DNA of 64,000 nucleotides from Agrostemma githago (taxonomy: Eukaryota > Streptophyta > Magnoliopsida > Caryophyllales > Caryophyllaceae), in the NCBI GenBank assembly GCA_958450325.1, contig OY288246.1, forward strand, positions 37,380,544 through 37,444,543. The letters run 5' to 3'. Under the pieces are notes generated by a model. It was not told where the DNA came from. It saw only the letters and a list, made by a program, of their open reading frames with translations, and searched no databases. The position numbers and the translations under genes were made by a program. Below, piece by piece: positions 1 to 10,795 of the stretch; position 1 is the stretch's first letter; every line of letters starts with the position of its first letter.

Positions 1-487
1 CAAGAGGACCACGGCTGATTACTCTTCACTTAGCATAGTTATTAGCTCCTTGTTCACATCACTTTGTTATTAGCTCCCAACTTTGTAATTAGCTCCTAGT
101 TCACAATAGGTTTAGCCTTTGTTTTTGTCACCCTAAACCAGCCGGTTTAAGGGCTCTTGTAGGCTATATATAGCCGGCCATTTTGAATGAATAAACATCC
201 AATTTGCATATTAAAACTTGAGTAAAGCTGAGCTTTCTGTTTCGTCCTTGTAGTTTACAAGACAAAGTCTAGAGTGAGTCGCGTTACAAGCTCTAAACTC
301 GCTATTTCAATTGAGTGTTTGATCTAGCAAACCGCTTTGTTGAAGTATAGGTCTACTTCACCTAGCATACTATCCTTGGTTACGGTTTATCCTTACTTAA
401 AACTATCCTTCCTTTCCGTTTTGGTTACTCATTCACGTCCCATTTTACTTCATATTCTTGTTTCAAAGTTCATATCAACTCACATCA
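1..487 (+). repeat. LTR of non-autonomous CRM-family element Z (3' part, cut by window edge)
   Basis: The sequence is about 98% like the 3' half of the complete LTR at 8706-9580, including the TATA palindrome, AATAAA and the terminal CACATCA, and it stops at 487. The next bases (ACAGCC) resume a CRM pol frame, so this element had inserted into A0. It has a private 14-bp deletion near 456. It carries C at 116, T at 312 and C at 417, where X-type LTRs have T, C and T; the last two recur in the LTR at 15802-16676. Confidence 0.93.
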
Positions 488-3387
488 ACAGCCAACAAAA
501 CAAAGAAGCCTAACCTTACCATATTTGCTAGTGAGAGTGAGGTAGAACAGGCATTACAAGGGGGGGAACGTGTCTTTGTCATGGTGGCTAGAGAGGAACC
601 CTTAGTAGTTGAGAATGGGCTTGGAGGAAAGCCATTTGAGGAATTATTACACGAGTTTAAGGATGTCTTCTCCGAGGAATTACCGGTTGGTTTACCACCT
701 ATTAGAGGTATAGAACACCAAATCGACCTCATTCCAGGAGCAGCCTTACCCAATAAGGCAGCCTATAGGTGTAATCCAGAAGAGACTAAGGAATTACAAA
801 GACAAATTGATGAGTTAATGAGTCGAGGTTATGTACGAGAAAGCCTTAGTCCTTGTGCTGTTCCGGTCCTCTTAGTACCTAAGAAAGATGGGACTTGGAG
901 AATGTGTGTGGATAGTAGGGCCTTTAACAACGTTACCATCAAGTATAGATTTCCTATCCAAGGTTGGATGATATGTTGGACGAGCTTCAAGGGGAAGTGA
1001 TCTTCTCCAAAATTGACCTAAGAAGTGGGTACCATCAAATCAGAATGAGAGAAGGAGATGAATGGAAGACAGCTTTCAAGACCAATCATGGACTCTATGA
1101 GTGGACGGTCATGCCATTTGGCCTCACCAACGCTCCAAGCACATTCATGAGGCTAATGAACGAAATACTCAAGGCCTACTTAGGTCATTTTATTGTGGTT
1201 TACTTGGATGATATTCTTGTGTATAGCAGGTCTTTGGAGGAGCATATGGAGTACTTGGGACTACTATTTACAACACTTCGCAAGCAACAACTTTTTGGGA
1301 AGAAGAAGAAGTGTGCTTTCTTTGTGGAAAGTGTAGTGTTCCTTGGTTACGTGGTGTCCAAAGATGGAGTATCCGTAGATCAAACCAAGGTGGAATCAAT
1401 ACGTACTTGGCCAATCCCTTCCACCATTACAGAAGTAAGATCATTCCATGGTTTGGCTTCCTTTTACAGGAGATTCATTAAGGACTTTAGCACTATCACA
1501 AGTCCTATCACCGCATGCTTGAAGAAAGGCGCGTTTGTTTGGTCCAAAGCTGCCCAAGAAGCTTTTGAAGCCATCAAGGAGAAGTTGTGTTCCGCTCCTA
1601 TCCTAGCCCTTCCTGATTTCTCTCAACCATTCGAGGTGGAATGTGACGCTAGTGGAGTAGGAATTGGTGCTGTTCTTGTGCAAAATAGGCGCCCCATTGC
1701 CTACTTTTCAGAGAAACTCAATGGAGCAAGGCTGAACTATTGCACCTACGACAAGGAGTTCTATGCCATAGTAAGAGCTCTTGATCATTGGAGTCATTAT
1801 CTTCGTACTAACCATTTTATTCTCCATTCAGATCATGAGTCCCTAAAGTACATCAATGGCCAACAAAAGTTAAGTCCAAGGCATGCCAAGTGGGTGGAAT
1901 TCTTGCAATCCTTCCACTTCTCTTCAAAGTACAAAGATGGTAAAAGTAACGTGGTGGCTGATGCACTATCCCGCCGCTACACTCTATTATCTACTTTGGA
2001 TGTTAGATTGCTCGGTTTTGAAACTCTCAAGGATTACTACAAAAATGATGCTGATTTTGGTGAAACTTTCACCAAGTGCAAGGAGGGAGCCTTTGACGAG
2101 TTTGTTTTGCAGGAAGGATTCCTTTTCAAAGGGAATCGACTTTGTGTACCCAAGCATCCCATTAGAGAATTGCTGGTTAGGGAAGCTCATGGGGGAGGGT
2201 TGGCGGGTCATTTTGGGATCACAAGAACCTTGGAGGTCTTAAAGGAACACTTCTTTTGGCCAAAGATGCAAGGGAGTGTCCAACATGTAGTAGGCAAGTG
2301 TGTGACCTGCCAATTTGCCAAAAGTTCTTTCAAACCTGGAGTCTACATGCCCTTACCCACTCCTAATAGACCATGGGAAGATGTGTCCATGGATTTCATT
2401 GTGGCCTTACCAAGAACAGCAAGGGGAAAGGATGCTATCATGGTGGTGGTAGATCGGTTTTCGAAAATGGCTCACTTCATTGCTTGTCACAAAACAGATG
2501 ATGCTAGCAATGTAGCTGACTTGTACTTCAAAGAGGTGGTACGTCTCCATGGAGTACCCAAGTCCATTGTCTCTGATCGTGATTCAAAGTTCCTTAGTTA
2601 TTTTTGGAACACATTATGGAGGAAGGTGGGAACCAAGCTCCTATTTAGCACTTCTCATCATCCACAAACAGATGGGCAAACCGAGGTTACCAATCGCACT
2701 TTGGGGACATTGTTAAGAGGTCTTGTGAGCAAGACTCAAAAGGATAGGGATGTCAAGCTTGCCCACGCTGAATTTGCTTACAATCGCTCTCCTACTTATG
2801 CTACCTCTCACTCTCCTTTTGAGGCCGTGTATGGAATCAATCCTTACATGCCCTCGGACCTGATTCCTCTACCTAAAGATGAGTTAGTCCATATAGATGC
2901 GGAGTCAAAACTGAAGGCTATGATAAAACTCCACGAGCAAATTCGAGAAAGGATCAAGGAAGTAAATGAAGCATACAAAAGAAGGTCCAACAAAAACAGG
3001 AAACCAAGACTATTTCAAGAGGGTGACTTAGTATGGGTTCACTTGAGAAAAGAGAGGTTTCCAAGCAAAAGGAAAAATAAGTTGATGCCACGGGCAGAAG
3101 GTCCTTACAAGATCTTATCAAAGGTGAACGACAATGCTTACAAAGTGGAATTACCGGATGATTATGGAGTTCATGCCACGTTCAATGTGGGAGATCTTTC
3201 TCCTTATCTTGGTGATGATGGCATTTCAGAATTGAGGACAATTCCTTTTCAAGGGGGAGGAGATGATCCGAATGAAGAAGCTACTAAAGAGTTCAATGAA
3301 GTAACACTAGCTTCTAATGGTCCTAGTCAAGCCACATTAGCACCTCCTACTAGCCTAGTAGTGTGCCTTCTCCAAACAGTAAGTTAG
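488..3387 (+). pseudogene. A0: 3' half of CRM-clade Gag-Pol (RT, RNase H, integrase, CR motif), broken
   Basis: This is the polyprotein of an autonomous Ty3/gypsy chromovirus that copies its RNA and integrates the cDNA. The frame enters from the inserted LTR (488) at the protease-RT linker. RT carries YLDDIL near 1201. RNase H follows and ends in VVADALSRR near 1950. Integrase has an HHCC finger (about 2186-2310) and catalytic D (MDFI, about 2390), D (SDRD, about 2573) and E (TDGQTE, about 2670). The tail has the GPY-type motif GPYKIL (near 3100) and the sequence SELRTIPFQGGGDD, which matches the CR motif typical of CRM elements. A one-base deletion near 957 shifts the frame, and copy 2 shares it. 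The last 41 codons lie inside the 3' LTR, as in CRM elements. The CRM assignment comes from remembered motifs, not from a tree. Confidence 0.9.
3251..3263 (+). other. Polypurine tract of A0
   Basis: AAGGGGGAGGAGA abuts the 3' LTR start TGATCCGAAT and would prime plus-strand DNA synthesis. It also encodes the GGG of the CR motif, so coding and priming overlap. Confidence 0.9.
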
Positions 3388-3996
3388 CTCGTATGTGGGA
3401 CGAATAAAGGAGCAAATAAGTCAAGGTCATATGAAGGCATTAACTTGTGTTCACAATCTTGATTGTGGGCTGGCTATGTTCACATAGTGTGCGCGTCTGA
3501 ATGCTCTCCTCAAGCTTTGTTTTTGGCTCCTAGTTCACATGGGTGCCGCGTCTAAATGCTCTTTGTTAGCTTTGTTTTTAGCTCCTAAGCTTTGTTATTG
3601 TCACCATGTAACTTTGTTATTATCACCCTTAACCAGCCGGGTTTAGGGTCATTTGTAGGCTATATATAGTCATCTACTTGAATGAATAAGATACACAAGA
3701 TTTATACACAAAACTGAGTAAAGCATTGCTTTCTTTTACGTCCTTGTTGCTTACAAGACAAAGTCTAGAGTTAGTCGCGTTACAAGCTCTAAACTCGCTA
3801 CTTCAATCGCGTGTTTGATTTAGCACTCGCTTTGTTGAAGTATAGGTCTACTTCACTAAGCATACTATCCCTTGGTTACGGTTTATTCATCATCACAAAC
3901 TATCCTTACATTCTGTTTTGTTGTTTTTGTTACGTTCAATTCAGAATACTATCAATCTTCCCGTTGTTATTTCAAAGTTCATATTAACTCACATCA
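3264..3996 (+). repeat. 3' LTR of A0 (733 bp)
   Basis: It starts TGATCCGAATG and ends CACATCA, and it has GGCTATATATAG-type TATA and AATAAA signals near 3660-3690. It belongs to a subfamily distinct from the 875-bp LTRs, with fewer U3 repeat units. The right flank is GTCTC; the left partner lies outside the window, so the TSD cannot be checked. Confidence 0.93.
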
Positions 3997-5159
3997 GTCT
4001 CCTAAGCCTAGCCTAGAGGGTCGTCCCAAACTCGAGAAAGCGAATTATCCCAAACAAAAAGTGAACAAGTGTTTGCAAAATGGTAAGGATCAACTAATCA
4101 CCGCTATTTTCCTTCCTCGGGACTCGGTTCTCTAGTAGGCATTTCACGGCAACAAGTCAATCAAGGGTTTATTTGGGTTTGGGAATGTTTTTCGAGGCAT
4201 TTCACCCCCTCCGAACCCACAAAAAGATGGAAATTTGGACTAAAAAATGGCTAATCAAGTAAGGTCATCTAAGAGAACGGGAAACGGTAACCAAGGCCTT
4301 ATCACTCCATGGGTGATCAAAGTGGTCAAATGCAAATCCCGCTGTAGACTCCTATTAGAAAAGACGGACTCATGGTAAAAATTCAATGCAACCATTGGTT
4401 CAAGGTCATTCTACTAGAACAATGTCCAAAAATCAAAACGAGTTCCTAAAAGGGAAGTAGTAAACACTCGACACTAACTCAAAATTGGGTTTTCGAAATC
4501 TTTTACCTAGACATGCTATACAAAGATGAAAAAGAACACAAATAGAACAAAAACATGAAAAGAGCAAAACAAAACACACAAGTAGAGCCAAGCACTCCGA
4601 TCTCCATCAAGTCAACACAACCAAAATCACCAATTCTAAAATGTTCACCAAGTGAGCCTCCAGTGCATACATGCCCATACTCGAATGTGAATAAGAGAAA
4701 GGAAAGGACAAGGGTAGAAGATATTACCGAGTTGTCTTCAATTTCGCTACCTCATGTCCATATGCTAATTGGTTGGCGGTGTAAGCAATACAAGTGACAC
4801 TAAAAAGGAAGAAAAATAAAACTAAAATGAAGAGAAAAATAAAATCTTTCTTGGGTTTTTTTTGTTGTTTTTAAGGGAAAAATAAAAAAGAAAATGAAGA
4901 AAAGGATAGTAGATACATCCCCCACACTTAAACTGTGCATTGTCTTCAATGCACGAGTAGGGGGAAAAGATCGAAAAAGTAGAAAAAGAGAAAAGAATTG
5001 GAAAATCTTTTCGAATGTTTATGCTTTTTTGAATGTTTTTGGATTTTTCAAAATTATGAAAATAAGAAAAGGGAACTAAATTGAAGAAAAAGAAAGTAAA
5101 ATGAAGAGAATGGTGGCGGGTCTAGGTGTAATCACATCACCTTGATCCTAGCCAAAGAG

Positions 5160-5300
5160 AAAAATGAAAAAATAAGGATAAAATAAATAAATAAAAGAAA
5201 AGAAAAGAAAAGAAAAGAAAAGAAAATGAAATAAAATAAGACAAAGTAAGACAAAGTAAGAAAATGAAAAGGAAAAGGAAAAGAAAAAGGAGAAAAAACG
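5160..5300. repeat. AAAAG-rich simple repeat
   Basis: Tandem AAAAG/GAAAA units are followed by A/G-rich sequence. The number of units differs from copy 2 (about 21360-21490). Hydrophobic reading frames on the other strand are products of this low-complexity DNA. Confidence 0.85.
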
Positions 5301-5630
5301 AAAGGCATAAAGGAGGCGTAGGTGTAATCAACTCACCTCGCCCCGATTCTGCACAAATCGGGAAAATTGAAAAGGGAATAAAAATTTGGATTTTTCAGAT
5401 GGTCCTGGTGCAATCACTTCACCAAGGACCGGGAGCTTAAAATCAGGCCCTTCTTCTCCAAGGGTACCTGCAATAAATCCTAACGCATGCAACGACCCAA
5501 CTTGGGTCACGGAGGAGCTAACAACTGACCAAATTACAAAAAATCACCAATAACAAATCACCAACAATCATAAAAATGCCATAATCGGCGCTGCATAGAA
5601 CAGACAAAACTACTGACATTGGGCAACCGA

Positions 5631-5651
5631 CACCCCCCCCCCCCCCCCCCC
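5631..5651. repeat. Poly-C tract
   Basis: An uninterrupted C run of about 20 bases precedes CACACA. The counterpart near 21818 is several bases shorter, so the tract is length-variable or hard to sequence. Confidence 0.85.
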
Positions 5652-5777
5652 ACACACTAACTTTTACTGACACTCAACCACTCTCACAAGGGACCCGGAG
5701 GAGGAGGTGGTGGGTAATATGACTTGAGTGGAGATATATCAAAGAATCGATCAAAGTATTGTTGCTGTTGTTGTAAC

Positions 5778-7632
5778 TGTAATACCCATGTTTTATAATG
5801 AGTCAAATCGAGTGAAGACGGTATAGGTCAACCGGAACCTTTAGTTATATTTTTTATTTCGGTCAATACGTAATAAATCATTTGTTTTAAACCCGATCAT
5901 TTGTTTTAAACCCAAGTCAAGGAATATGGCCCGGGCCCACTTAATATCATGCGTGAGATTTGTGATGCATGACTTACTTATACCATATCTTACTCTTTAT
6001 TTAAGCCAACCTACCAAACTCCTTACATCAAGCACACATCCTTATCATACCATCACCCACACAAACCGTCATACCATCACACACACAAACCGACACACCA
6101 TCATACACAAACCACCGCACGAAGAGGAAGCAAAGGGAGAAAATTAGGAGTCGGATCAGACCATCGACAGACTAGAGTCGATCGTACACACAGTTTAGGT
6201 ATGTCACACTACTTCCTTTTTTGTTTTATTGCACCGTTATAGAATTCTAGTGTCGATACATCATGTCGGCGTTGACATTGTCGGTTTCATTGTCGTACTG
6301 TTATAGAATTATAGTGGCGTACTGTTTTCATTGTTGGTTTATATGGATTGTCGGGTTTTTGTGGCTCGGTAGTTGGGTGGTAAAGTTGGTGTCGTTATGG
6401 GCATAGTTATGGAGTAGTGTAGACGTGAGGTTGTTAGTAGCGGGATGTTGTCGTCGTGTATTGGTGTTATCGTCGGTGTACGATTGTTATCATCCGCGGG
6501 ATATTGTTATATTATGGCCATTGTCGGGATATTGTTATATTATGGCCATTGTCGGTTGTTTTATTGGTGTTATCGTCGGCGTATGGTTGTCGAGTAATAC
6601 AGGGACTAGTCGGTTGTTTATTGTAAGTGGTGTAGGATATTATTATTATTATTATTATTGTTGATTACGTGGGCTAGTTCATGTTTTTACAGTGGGATAT
6701 TATAAAATGAATGCGCCATGTTTTTACAATAGGATATTATAGTAGCGTTTCCATAATGGTGATATATTGTTTCTATATATAATGGTGATATTATTATTGT
6801 ACTCGGTTGTTCATGTTTTATTAGGTAGGGTAGTTCACGTGGGCAGGCTAATCTTAGGTTAATTTTAGGTAGTGCGTGTTATTTTATAATTCAGAACCAA
6901 TTCCATTTATATATGTACACGTTACTATCAATATTAATTCATGTATATAATATTTTATTAGGTTTGGATTTCGTAGAAACTCCGTGGTGAATTCTACTAG
7001 CGACGTAGTGGATGCTAATTAGGTAAGGTTATCCTTACTCGGTTTACGTTGTATGTATGCATACTGTATGATATGTAATGGTATAAAGATGATATTGAAA
7101 TTACGGTTGTGTACCGATTAAGAGAAGCTAGCTAGGACTAGCTAGGCCTGGTTGATCTCGGGACCTTCCCTAATGTTTCCTCCTAGGAGAGCCTAGGAGC
7201 GGTGTGCACACTCGGACTGACGGGGCGTGACTGCGGTCGCGATAGGGATGATAGGAATGATGGTATTGATGATGTGGATTGTACTAATATTGTTTAATGT
7301 TATCGTAAACTGATCTTGTGTGTATTTCTGGTGTCTGTGATGATCCACTTGACGGTTATGGTCATTTGGGGAGCAGAGATGTATTCAGGTGCTTGATCGA
7401 ATGTGCTTTTGACTCGGGATACTTTTTATTCCATCTTATTTATTAGACTATCATGAATACTTTTTATTGTTTGGTTTGAAGACTGAATTTCTATAATCTG
7501 TTATTAAGTTGTACGTTTGGACACTCTATTATTGTGAGTAATGATGTCTGCTACCTCGGTTTACCGAGATGGTAACACTCGTATTTGTTTTTGATGTCTT
7601 GTTAAGTCTCCTGGACAAATGAGGGTGTTACA
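5778..7632 (+). repeat. 5' LTR of Tekay/Del-like element M (1855 bp, copy 1)
   Basis: It starts TGTAATACCC and ends GGGTGTTACA, giving near-perfect short terminal inverted repeats, and a tRNA-Met primer site follows it. TATTTAAG near 5998 is a possible TATA box. Copy 1 has a 28-bp tandem duplication at 6497-6552 that is single in copy 2, and an ATT microsatellite near 6640. The matching 3' LTR is not in the window; the M element is truncated at 44540. Confidence 0.88.
6497..6552. repeat. 28-bp tandem duplication in M LTR
   Basis: Two exact units begin CGGGATATTG and end GCCATTGT. Copy 2 (near 22680) has one unit, so this is an expansion here or a contraction there. Confidence 0.85.
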
Positions 7633-7635
7633 AAG

Positions 7636-7647
7636 TGGTATCAGAGC
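7636..7647 (+). other. Primer binding site of M
   Basis: TGGTATCAGAGC is complementary to the 3' end of initiator tRNA-Met. It sits three bases after the LTR. The leader 7648-7990 before gag has no frame that I can support. Confidence 0.92.
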
Positions 7648-7990
7648 GATCGATTCTGGAGCCTGTATAAATGAACTTCGGAAGAATAAAATGAACCCGG
7701 TAATAAGCCATTAGGAGCCCATTTAAAATCTCTGGTTGAGGAGATGTCCTCATACCAACCCTCGGCCCTTTTGGTTTAGACCCGGTAACTACGTGTGAGA
7801 CTAAGAGAGGGTAGAATAGGATGGGTCTGCGGTGATGTTATGAATCTCCTTTGAATTGCATAATTTTATGAGTAGTTACAAGTGCGATGTTTACAATGAT
7901 ATGAGTAATTACAACGCTAGTAGTAATGTATTGTTATGATGTATGAGCATTTAAGGCTCATGTGTATGTTATTATTGTTTTGAAGTAATC

Positions 7991-8705
7991 ATGTCAAAGG
8001 ACGCAGCTACCGGTTCTACCCCAGCCACTCCGAGTGCCGAGGAAATGGCACGCTTTAAGGCAACCAACGATGCGCTTTTGGAAACTCTGAGAAACATCCA
8101 CGTCCCGAAAATACAGGCAACAGATGCGACCGACATCAGCGCTGCAATAGCACGCCTTCGTCCCAGTAAATATGACCGGACTGGTGGGCCTTCGCGGCTA
8201 GAGAACTGGGTGAGAGAAATGAAGAAGGTGTTCCAGACCGTAAATTGTCCGAAGCATTTGGAGATGATTCAAGCTGCATTCTATTTGAGTGGCAAGGTCG
8301 ATTTATGGTGGCACCTTAACTATGTCAACCTTATTGCAGAGCATGAGGAAGGAGATTATGGGGAGTATACCTTTGGGTGGAAGAGTCTCCAAGGAGAGCT
8401 GAGGGCGGAGTTCTTTCCGGAACATATCTGTAGTGCAAAAAGAGCAGAATTTGATCGTGTCACCATGACGGACGACATGAGCGTCGAGGACTATTACGAC
8501 AAGTTTATGGAGCTGGCCACTTATTCTGCTGAACTCAATTTAAGTTCTGAACTACTGGCTTCCCGCTTCAAGAGGGACTTGTCTATCAGAATCCTGGAAA
8601 GGTCACCCATGAGACTTAATACTGATGTGAAAGAGGTATACTTGAGGGCCGGGCACGCAGAACGATTGGCTGAGCGAATCAAGGATCTGGGAGAGCAAGA
8701 GAGGG
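7991..8705 (+). pseudogene. M gag, N-terminal part (copy 1), truncated by X1
   Basis: This is the capsid-type Gag of a Tekay/Del chromovirus. The start (MSKDAATG) is 343 bases after the PBS. The Pfam-type retrotransposon gag core is visible: AAFYLSG near residue 93, DLWWH near 103, then FFPEH near 139 and the helix MSVEDYYDKFMELA. About 238 residues remain before the X1 LTR replaces the rest at TSD copy GAGGG (8701-8705). The frame runs 14 codons into that LTR and stops at 8749. The continuation of the gene, with zinc knuckle and protease, survives only after copy 2, from 36023. Confidence 0.88.
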
Positions 8706-9580
8706 TGATCCGAATCAAGAAGCTACTAGCCCAAGTAAGGAAGTACTAAAGAGCTTAACTAAAGAGTACTAGCTCCCACATAAACATAGGCCAGCTACAT
8801 TAGCACGAATAAAGAGTCGTCTTCAATTATGGAGCTAGCTCGAGTTTGAGCTGAATAAAGAAGCGAGTAATCACGGTTAAATGAAGACATTAACTTGGTT
8901 TCACACTCAATCAAACATGGGAAGAGTACTGAAGTTTTGAAGGTGTTTGAGGCTGATTGTGTTCATATGGTGTGCACGTTTGAAGGCTCCTTTGTTGGCT
9001 TTGTTTTTGGCTCCTTGTTCACATTGTTGCCGCGCCTCATTACTACTACTCAAGCTTTGTTTTCATCTCCATGTTCACACAAGAGGACCACGGCTGATTA
9101 CTCTTCACTTAGCATAGTTATTAGCTCCTTGTTCACATCACTTTGTTATTAGCTCCCAACTTTGTAATTAGCTCCTAGTTCACAATAGGTTTAGTCTTTG
9201 TTTTTGTCACCCTAAACCAGCCGGTTTAAGGGCTCTTGTAGGCTATATATAGCCGGCCATTTTGAATGAATAAACATCCAATTTGCATATTAAAACTTGA
9301 GTAAAGCTGAGCTTTCTGTTTCGTCCTTGTAGTTTACAAGACAAAGTCTAGAGTGAGTCGCGTTACAAGCTCTAAACTCGCTATTTCAATCGAGTGTTTG
9401 ATCTAGCAAACCGCTTTGTTGAAGTATAGGTCTACTTCACCTAGCATACTATCCTTGGTTACGGTTTATCCTTACTTAAAACTATCCTTCCTTTCTGTTT
9501 TGGTTACTCATTCACGTCCCATTTCAGAATACTAATCCTACTTCATATTCTTGTTTCAAAGTTCATATCAACTCACATCA
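8706..9580 (+). repeat. 5' LTR of X1 (875 bp)
   Basis: It starts TGATCCGAATC and ends CACATCA. U3 holds degenerate repeats around GCTTTGTTTTTAGCTCC and GTTCACAT (about 8990-9230). A TATA palindrome and a poly(A) signal follow, then small inverted repeats in the downstream part (9326-9340 and 9420-9439). Confidence 0.95.
9241..9274 (+). promoter_or_regulatory. LTR core promoter and poly(A) signal
   Basis: GGCTATATATAGCC (9241-9254) is a perfect 14-bp palindrome with a TATA box at its centre, and AATAAA lies at 9269-9274. The same pair occurs, with small changes, in the other complete CRM-family LTRs of the window. Transcription probably starts about 30 bases after the TATA box; this is inference. 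Confidence 0.75.
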
Positions 9581-9584
9581 TTAG

Positions 9585-9596
9585 TGGTATCAGAGC
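9585..9596 (+). other. Primer binding site of X1
   Basis: TGGTATCAGAGC lies four bases after the LTR and is complementary to initiator tRNA-Met. Confidence 0.93.
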
Positions 9597-9620
9597 TTTG
9601 GTCATCAAGCAAACGTAAGA

Positions 9621-10795
9621 ATGGCAGGAGTGTTGAACTTTGAAGATCCTACTTTCCTGGAACAACTAAAGAAGGCATTGGAGAACTTCCAGCCCAAGAA
9701 TTCTCGCTTCCAACCAAGAAGAGAACCGGTGGACAAGATTAAGTTAACTGAACTTCCTGAGTTTAACGGTGGTACTGATCCTGAAGCTTACTTGGAGTGG
9801 GAAAGAAGCATGGAAAAGCTCTTTGACTTCAAGGATTTGGAGGACGAAGAGAGGTGCAAATACGCCATCCTAAAGCTAAGCAAAGGGGCTTCCCTTTGGT
9901 ATGAAGGGCTTAAGGTACAGCGCACCAGAAGTGGAAAGGGTAAGATTACTTCTTGGGAGTCCTTAAAACGTAAACTACGTAAGAGGTATGTCCCAACTAC
10001 GCACAAGTTATCCTTATACAAAAAGATTGCTAACCTTGTACAAGGAAAAATGAGTGTTAGTGAATACATAGAAGAATTTGAGAACTTGGTTTTAATGGGA
10101 GAAGTAGAGGAGAATGAAGAAATAAAAATGGCTAGGTTCTTGCGTGGGTTAAGTCGTAGTATAGCTAATACGGTTGATTTGTGTCCTTATTCTGATTTTG
10201 ATACCTTATGTGGGTTGTGTCTAAAAATTGAGGCACAAGGGAAGGGAAGACATGAGGGTGAGTCTAGTAAGAATCATACTTGGTCACGAACGGATGATAG
10301 TAATAGAATCAATCCTACTAATACTAATCAACCCCTTGTGATTAAGAACAACCCCGCACCCCCACCTCAGTCTACCCCCAAAACAACCACTGAAACTAGT
10401 CTATCTAAGGTACGTTGTTTCAAATGTCAAGGGTTTGGTCATTACAAAAACGCATGTCCTAACAAAAGAGTAGTGACCTTAAGAGAAGTAATCACCATTA
10501 GGGATGAGATATGGGAGGAAGAACAACGTATAGGAGCTGTTTTTAATGTTAATGAGGGAGGGGAGGAAGAAGAAGAAGACTTTGACGCTTATGAACCCCC
10601 GGCTTATGACACACTCCTAGTACTACGTACTCCACATGCTAACCCAATTCAACATGACACTGAACAAAGAGACCAACTGTTCCATACTAAGTGTCAAGTT
10701 AAAGACAAATGGTGTAGTCTAATCATTGATGGAGGTAGTTGTACCAACGTTGCCTCAACTGAAATGGTGGACAAACTAGGTCTAGCTACTACCAA
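9621..10795 (+). CDS. X1 gag-pro frame, 5' segment (split by N2)
   Basis: This is Gag plus the start of protease. The start MAGVLNFEDP is 24 bases after the PBS and is shared by all relatives in the window. Gag core motifs are YLEWER near residue 54, GASLWYEGL near 91 and MARFLRGL near 172. The CCHC zinc knuckle CFKCQGFGHYKNAC lies near 266-279, and an acidic stretch and protease site IIDGGS near 370 follow. The frame is cut at 10795 by N2. If N2 and one TSD copy are left out of the count, this segment and 14779-15865 are in one frame of 754 codons including the stop, so X1 had no other visible break when N2 landed. Confidence 0.9.
10791..10795 (+). repeat. TSD of N2, left copy
   Basis: ACCAA occurs here and again at 14774-14778, directly outside the N2 ends. 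Confidence 0.93.

Larger units (their letters stand above)
3997..5777 (-). mobile_element. Athila-like 3' noncoding fragment (copy 1)
   Basis: There is no long frame. Read on the minus strand, it collinearly resembles the 3' noncoding region of element B (about 53280-54900). Shared landmarks are the start at GTCGTCCCA, a PPT-like CCCCCACACTTAA (4918-4932), three hairpins with a conserved loop (5124-5142, 5320-5338, 5401-5430) and interspersed A/G-rich tracts. At the right end (about 5681-5777) the minus strand ends a frame rich in Gln and Pro (QQQQQYFDRFF, then a Pro run). It is therefore the tail of an Athila-like coding region plus its 3' UTR, cut by A0 on the left and M on the right. Confidence 0.72.

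Noticed and set aside
5137..5331. Small Phe/Leu-rich frame that looks like a membrane protein
   Set aside because: It is the translation of the AAAAG repeat on the other strand. The same applies to the frames around 53452-53706 in the pyrimidine-rich stretch.
8895..9152. Recurrent 85-codon frame in X-type LTRs (also at 15991, 25917 and 35337)
   Set aside because: It consists of the degenerate U3 repeats read as protein and is not conserved across LTR subfamilies; it recurs only because the LTR recurs.
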